64,000 nucleotides of DNA from positions 130,914,211-130,978,210 of the forward strand of contig CM042009.1 in the NCBI GenBank assembly GCA_023525715.1, written 5' to 3'. How positions within the stretch are numbered: position 1 is the first letter of the stretch; each line of letters starts with the position of its first letter. This DNA is from Cichorium intybus (lineage: Eukaryota > Streptophyta > Magnoliopsida > Asterales > Asteraceae). The translations under genes were made by a program, and so were the position numbers. Shown here piece after piece: positions 59,002 through 64,000 of this stretch. The notes under the pieces are model-generated. The model saw only the letters and a list, made by a program, of their open reading frames with translations. It was not told the origin of the DNA and made no database searches.

Positions 59002-61169
59002 TGTAACACTCTAATTTATACACCATTTGAATACATACTAGAACCAAAGATAATGGAACATGTCCCATTTTCCAAATTACGTTTTCTCAATATATAAGGT
59101 TTGGTGTACCATTGGATGTCACAAAAGATATACAAGAGTCGTGACAAGCATACCAAACATGTACAACGTCATACAAAAGATTAGCAAAGAATCTAGCTTC
59201 CATGTATCTAGCTCACTAGAAAGTCATCTTATGCAAAAGTCCCACTAACTTTCAATCTATTTCTTATCTTCATTTCTTGGATACATGTCACAAAATCCAA
59301 CCACAAAAGAAATAAGAAAATAGTATTGTGAGTACATAAAATAATGATTGACATTCCAAATTTTTACCAACATGTATGTGAAGTACATTCCCGAAGTCAT
59401 ACCACACTAATAATCATTAGCCATTTGGGTCCGGCCGGACCATTCTTACAATGGTCTTTTCATATTGGAGTCTTATCACTATCCATTGAGTTCAAACCTC
59501 ATCATAGAAACAATAATCAGAGTCACAATCCCAATCCACCAAGGCCTGGCCTTGTCATGGATCCGTGGGCGTCTCAAGCCCCATCCCTGCAAGGGATATA
59601 TGTTTAGCACACTCTCAACTTGACTCAACTATGCATAGTTCTCAATAGTTATTAACCTAGAATACTAGGTTTCCAATTTAAGATAATATCATTCAATATA
59701 CAATTTCAAAACATGTTGTTTTATCATGACAACACACTAAAACCCCCAATGTAACCATACATCAACAATAAAAAATAACATGTGTCCATTTTGGAATGGC
59801 ATTATGTACTCATCTTGGACTAAGATTCACTTGTTAAGACAAGTCTCTTGTCTTGAATGTTCTTTTACCCTTCACGTCTTTCTCTTGGAATCCTATAATC
59901 ATGATTCTAAAAAAATCATATTAACATATAGCATAATGTGTTTAAATGTCAATTATTCTATTACACTCATCTTATTGAGTGTTAAGTACTCACTAAGCTC
60001 ATGACTTAATCTATTAAGTCAAAAGTATAAATGTCTCATAATTCATTTATTTGTCATCCCTCGTAATTCTCAAGCTTCAACAATACATTTCAACAACTTC
60101 TACTATCTTTATATAACCATTAACATGTCATATTCATCACAATATGATTCAACACTTCAGTTAAATTTAAACCATAGTATTCTCATCAACAGTCAAGAAT
60201 TTTGCTAGCAAAGAGCTTAAACATCATCACAGAAGAATTATCCAATACAATCTCAGTATTTTGTCAAAACCCTAGATTTTAGGGTTCATAACGTCATCCA
60301 CAATAGATGGAATTTACTCAAACAAATCACGGAGAATGAGTTCTTACCTTAGTGTAATCAAGTTTCAAAAGGAAACCCTTGAAAACACCTTTGATTCTTC
60401 AAAGTTCAGCCACACACACTTGTTCTTATAGGAGAATGGGGCATTGTTTTGGGGAGAAAAATGATGTTTAACCTATTCTTTACCCACTTAACATGAAACA
60501 ACCATGGTCAACTAGTCAAATCCCACTTAACGACAGGTGGGAAATTACAAATTGTGTAGTTGTACTTCATGACGCCTAATCACGTTTATCTTGAGGACGT
60601 GTCACGTCCCTCAATGCGTTATGTAACCCTTGTCTTATCAATGTGTGCTCTACGAGGTTCCTCTTAGCATCGTTATTATGAACTCGAAACATGTTTCATT
60701 TTTCACTTGGACGCATCGTGCACTTTATACGCTCTTTTAACATTATCCCTTACACCACAGAAACGCATCACATTTCCTCTTGAAAGCATCACATGGTTAT
60801 TAGCATCTAATCACGTATTTTTATTTACGCATCGTGTAAATAAATATGGCAGCCTACTTTATAATTTTCTCCTTAATTTAACAACCTACTATAAGAATGC
60901 GTTGCGTCCCTAACATGGACGTGTCGCTTAATTTTCATAGAAAACAATCTGTTTGAAACAATTTTTAAACTTCTTAATTTTTGAACATGACAATGCCAAA
61001 CTCCATCACATTAGTCCAAACACATATCATAACACATCCATGAAATGAAATTTTTGATCTAGATAAATTTTATAAAAAATGACCAAATTACTCTTATGGT
61101 CGAGTTCATTATTCTAACATTAATTTTGAAATACAATTGAAATCACACCTACAAAATTTGGTTCTTACA
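59002..61169 (-). repeat. 5' LTR of the truncated Gypsy, 2.17 kb
   Basis: Plus-strand ends are TGTAACACTC...GGTTCTTACA, so the minus strand runs TGTAAGAACC...GTGTTACA. It is adjacent to the PBS. The short frames inside have no coding support. Confidence 0.75.
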
Positions 61170-62336
61170 TAACATACATGTAGATATAACTTGGTATTTT
61201 ATGTGAAAATGTAGTTCTAAACATGTGTCTAGAAATTAATAAGCATACAAACAACTTGTTTAAACATATATTTCATCAATAGTTAACTTTTTTATTTCAA
61301 CTTACCAAATAGTAAGTTGTCATACTTGTTACATCAATGAGTTATAATCTCTTTTATCAAGTCTTCTAACATTCAAACTATAAGATTTTTCAGGATTTTA
61401 CAATGACTAGTTCATATAGTCAGTTCATTTGAACTTGAATATGAGCAATATACAGAAATCTGTTTTGGAGATGCATAGCATGCTCAAGACCACTGAGACT
61501 AACAAGTCCAAGGCTAAAAAGTTTTGCTCCACCATTCCTATCCTAGCCAACATGGAAAGAGGAGGTATCAAAAGAAAGAGACCACCCGTCGTTCATAACC
61601 TCATGTATGTGAGATATAAAAGCTTTTTCTATGTAAATATAAGAATGAATAAATGTTGGTACATTTAACTTTCACGGATGGATACAAGAAAATACATTGG
61701 TTACTCCATCTTCAAGAACATAAAATCCAGCATCGTATGTCAATTTCATCATATGAGACACCTGTCCGTGTTGTTAATCCTGGTGGTCGACTTGATCTTG
61801 CTCAATCTTGTCCTTCATTACCTCCTACATATAAAAAATTGAAGTTTTTCTATCAGAACATAACAATGACTAAATGTTGGTACCTTTTAACTTTTCCAGT
61901 TAGATTCTAGAAATTACCTTGGTTACTTTAACTTCATGAGCATAAAATCCATAATCGTATGTCAATTCGATCAGATAAGAAACTTGTCATGTTATTGACC
62001 CTAGTGGTAAACTTGCTTGGTAGATAGCAGCTCGATAGACGCTTTCAAGCTTTTCTAAACAACTCAATAAATGTCGCTAACATTCAATAGTATCGGTGGC
62101 TTCAATGTTATATTAGGGGCAAATGATACAATTATCTTCCACGTGTGAGATCGTGGGTAGGTCGTGGACAACAATTGAAGTTATAATTCAGAGTTGAGCT
62201 TGAGTGATGCGTTCATGTAGATAAAGGGATCGTGGGGGAGGCAATCATGTAAAGGATTAAACAACTGAGGGCAATTATTTGGAGGTTGCCAGACGGTTAA
62301 TTAACCTAGATAAGGCAATTAACACGACTAAATTTA
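61170..62336. other. Gene-free stretch containing a diverged tandem duplication
   Basis: No gene is supported. 61621-61800 and 61846-62010 are about 225-bp-spaced diverged copies sharing AAATGTTGGTAC, TTGGTTACT, CATAAAATCCA and ATCGTATGTCAATT. Confidence 0.55.
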
Positions 62337-62344
62337 AGTTTAAC

Positions 62345-62967
62345 TAGGGGTGTTCGTTTGGATGGATCGGTGCAATCCGATCCAATCTAGTGAATCCAAA
62401 TAGATTTCGGTTTTCAAAACATGAATCCAAATAGTCCAAAGCTAAAAATCAAATCCGATCCGAACCAACCAAATTACAATTCGGTTGGATCGGTTTTTTG
62501 AATTTGGTTTTCATGCATTCGAGTCATTTTAAAACAAATATATAACTTGAATATTAGCCAAATCTATTAAAGAAACAAAAACAAACTATTTAGTTGTGAA
62601 TTAAAATTTATAAAACAACTACTAATAAAAAATAAATTTACAATTTATATTTTACAGACAAAATACCATTAAAAAAAGTATATATTAAGGTTTTCCATTG
62701 GGGTGATAATTTCTAATCTACTAAAAGCAATTTATTAGAATTCAATAAATAATTAAAGATATAATTAAAGAATAAAAGTATAAATAAATAAATAAAGAAT
62801 TGTCTATTCGGGTTTTTTGGACTATTCAGGTTCTTATTTTATAAACCAAAATCAATCCAAAATCCAAAATAATAATTTGGTTTTGCTTAAAAACAAATCC
62901 AAAAATCCGAATATCCGAACCAAATAGTGGACAATTCGGTTTTACCCCAAATAGTGAACAACACTTA
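62345..62967. mobile_element. hAT-type MITE, 623 bp
   Basis: A perfect 8-bp duplication AGTTTAAC flanks it (62337-62344, 62968-62975). The ends are TAGGGGTGTTCG and, inverted, TAAGTGTTGTTC. The interior repeats GGTTTT / CCAAAT phrases. It has no coding capacity. Confidence 0.8.
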
Positions 62968-62975
62968 AGTTTAAC

Positions 62976-63469
62976 CCAATAGTCGATATTTCGGATGAAA
63001 GTTAAAAATAGTAAATATAATCCATAACCAAGAAATTAGGAAGGGACCATGAGAACTATTTTCATCGTTTAGATGTTACTCATCACATGTTTTGGAACAC
63101 ATCCAAAGAATTGAACCTCTTTTCTAATAATCGATTAAAGAAGATGCAAAATTAACGAACCAAAAACTTGAATCCCAATAAGAGCCCGACCATTTAAAAG
63201 AAGCTAAAGATTCAAGTCAACGACCGCAAACAATCCAAAGGAGGGTAAAAATTCGACAGAGAGATCGAGAGATTCAAACAAACAAAAAATATAGCACATG
63301 GAAGTTATTATTACACACCAATATCGATTAATTACATGAATGACAAATGCCTAAACAATGAATGCTTGGGGAAGGAGTTGGCCTTTAAAATGTGTAATTG
63401 CAATATTTACAACTTGTTTCCCTTTTCTATATCCATTCTTGGGATCTTTTCCATCATTTATTACTTTCC

Positions 63470-63470
<1 letters not shown>
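62976..63470. other. Gene-free stretch upstream of the GIR-like gene
   Basis: Presumed distal promoter and intergenic DNA. No motif stands out before the C run. Confidence 0.5.

Positions 63471-63516
<46 letters not shown>
63471..63516. repeat. Poly(C) run of 46 bases
   Basis: 46 consecutive C on the plus strand (G on the minus), six bases before the TATA box of the GIR-like gene. Pro-rich and Gly-rich frames here are artefacts. Confidence 0.97.
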
Positions 63517-63519
<3 letters not shown>

Positions 63520-63522
63520 TCT

Positions 63523-63529
63523 TATAAAT
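63523..63529 (+). promoter_or_regulatory. Probable TATA box of the GIR-like gene
   Basis: TATAAAT in the context TTCTTATAAATGG, with a pyrimidine-rich leader (TTCTGTTCTTCTGCTGC) starting about 30 bp downstream, fits a plant core promoter. A 5'-UTR intron (for example AAG|GTAGAC at 63641 to TTTCAG at 63731) is possible but unproven. Confidence 0.5.
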
Positions 63530-63797
63530 GGACTTACATCCCTCTACACTAACAAACCACTTCTGTTCTTCTGCTGCTTTCATTGATCGCCACCCTAATC
63601 TGACTCTCTCTTGTTCTTGACAAAGAGATATTAACTTCAAGGTAGACACATGTAAACTGATCATGGATTGGGACGATGACGGTGTTTTTCAAAGGTTTGA
63701 CCTTTCTTATATCTTTTCTGTTTGGTTTCAGGGAATTGACTTCAGTCTTCTAGAGGATCAAGGAGCGGTTGTTTTAGAGCGAAAATAACCAGGAAAG

Positions 63798-64000
63798 ATG
63801 AGCAGAAGAACTGATAGAGGAGATGGACTGAAGCTTGAGTTGAAACTCAACTTATCACCGCCGAGAACTCACTGGCCGGTGACGGAATCTCCTAACCGGT
63901 CATCACCGATCACTGTATCTCCGACGAACTCCTGTGTGTCATTGGAGCTTGTCCAAAATGACTCGGAGCTCCGGTACTCAAGCAGCCCGGAGACGACGTC
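63798..64000 (+). CDS. GIR1/2-like: GIR-type EAR-motif transcriptional repressor, 5' part
   Basis: The frame starts MSRRTDRGDGLKLELKLNLS, then PPRTHWPVTESPNRSSPITV, SPTNSCVSLELVQNDSELRY and SSSPETT, and runs off the window. The LxLxL EAR motif followed by SPP, the Ser/Pro/Arg stretch, 'SCVS.E' and 'RYS.SPE' in this order are the signature of the plant GIR1/GIR2 family (GL2-INTERACTING REPRESSOR; about 100 residues, ending in a CPxC-type metal-binding motif, not visible here). Family members recruit TOPLESS co-repressors through the EAR motif and, in Arabidopsis, act with GLABRA2 in root-hair repression. About two thirds of the protein is seen. The start is the first ATG after a leader with stops. 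The paralogue cannot be decided. Confidence 0.85.
   Translation, partial: MSRRTDRGDGLKLELKLNLSPPRTHWPVTESPNRSSPITVSPTNSCVSLELVQNDSELRYSSSPETT

Noticed and set aside
58507..61910. Several plus-strand frames of 60-90 codons
   Set aside because: They lie in a 2.2-kb LTR and AT-rich flank, lack domain signs and are no longer than expected by chance.
63336..63664. Poly-Pro and poly-Gly frames
   Set aside because: Caused by the 46-base C run; they overlap the promoter of the GIR-like gene.

Overview
This is a stretch of eudicot plant nuclear DNA, probably Asteraceae (lettuce- or tansy-like). That guess rests on resemblance of the retroelement families and is weak; no marker gene decides it. I could support only two host genes, one at each edge: a two-exon gene for a small secreted or membrane-anchored coiled-coil protein (154-885), and the 5' part of a GIR-type (GL2-INTERACTING REPRESSOR) EAR-motif repressor gene (63798-64000, running off the window). 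Almost everything else is transposable elements inserted into one another, plus long (TA)n microsatellites.

Layout. 1.5-4.65 kb: a fold-back element split by a 2.2-kb Mutator-like fold-back (9-bp target duplication). 5.6-11.36 kb: a full-length L1-type LINE on the minus strand with a perfect 13-bp target duplication and three 1-base frameshifts. 11.45-13.7 kb: a fold-back element split by a deleted hAT element (perfect 8-bp duplication) that keeps a transposase N-terminus and two (TA)n tracts. 14.5-34.8 kb: a plus-strand Gypsy LTR, primer-binding site and leader, split by an 18.7-kb minus-strand Copia. That Copia carries an extra ORF region and an antisense host-gene fragment with Agenet-like domains, and is itself split in its RNase H by a 9.0-kb Tekay/Del-like Gypsy (perfect 5-bp duplication).

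36.2-39.4 kb: two inverted-repeat elements, each bounded on both sides by (TA)n microsatellites; the second contains a small deleted LTR retrotransposon whose gag is split by a MITE. 40.6-54.6 kb: a four-level nest. A degenerate minus-strand Copia is split by a plus-strand Tork-like Copia, whose 5' LTR is split by a CACTA element with exon-like captured sequence, which is split by an Athila composite with three LTRs in tandem. 56.5-61.2 kb: a truncated minus-strand Gypsy split by a solo LTR whose U3 has eight near-palindromic motifs before its TATA box. 62.3-63.0 kb: a hAT-type MITE. Then a 46-base C run lies six bases before a TATA box and the GIR-like gene.

The proteins are mainly retroelement machinery, nearly all broken by stops or 1-base shifts. 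The order of insertion can be read from the breaks: flanking codons rejoin when an insert is removed, and LTR divergence judged by eye falls with nesting depth (Copia outside, Tekay inside). No tRNA, rRNA or CRISPR array was seen.
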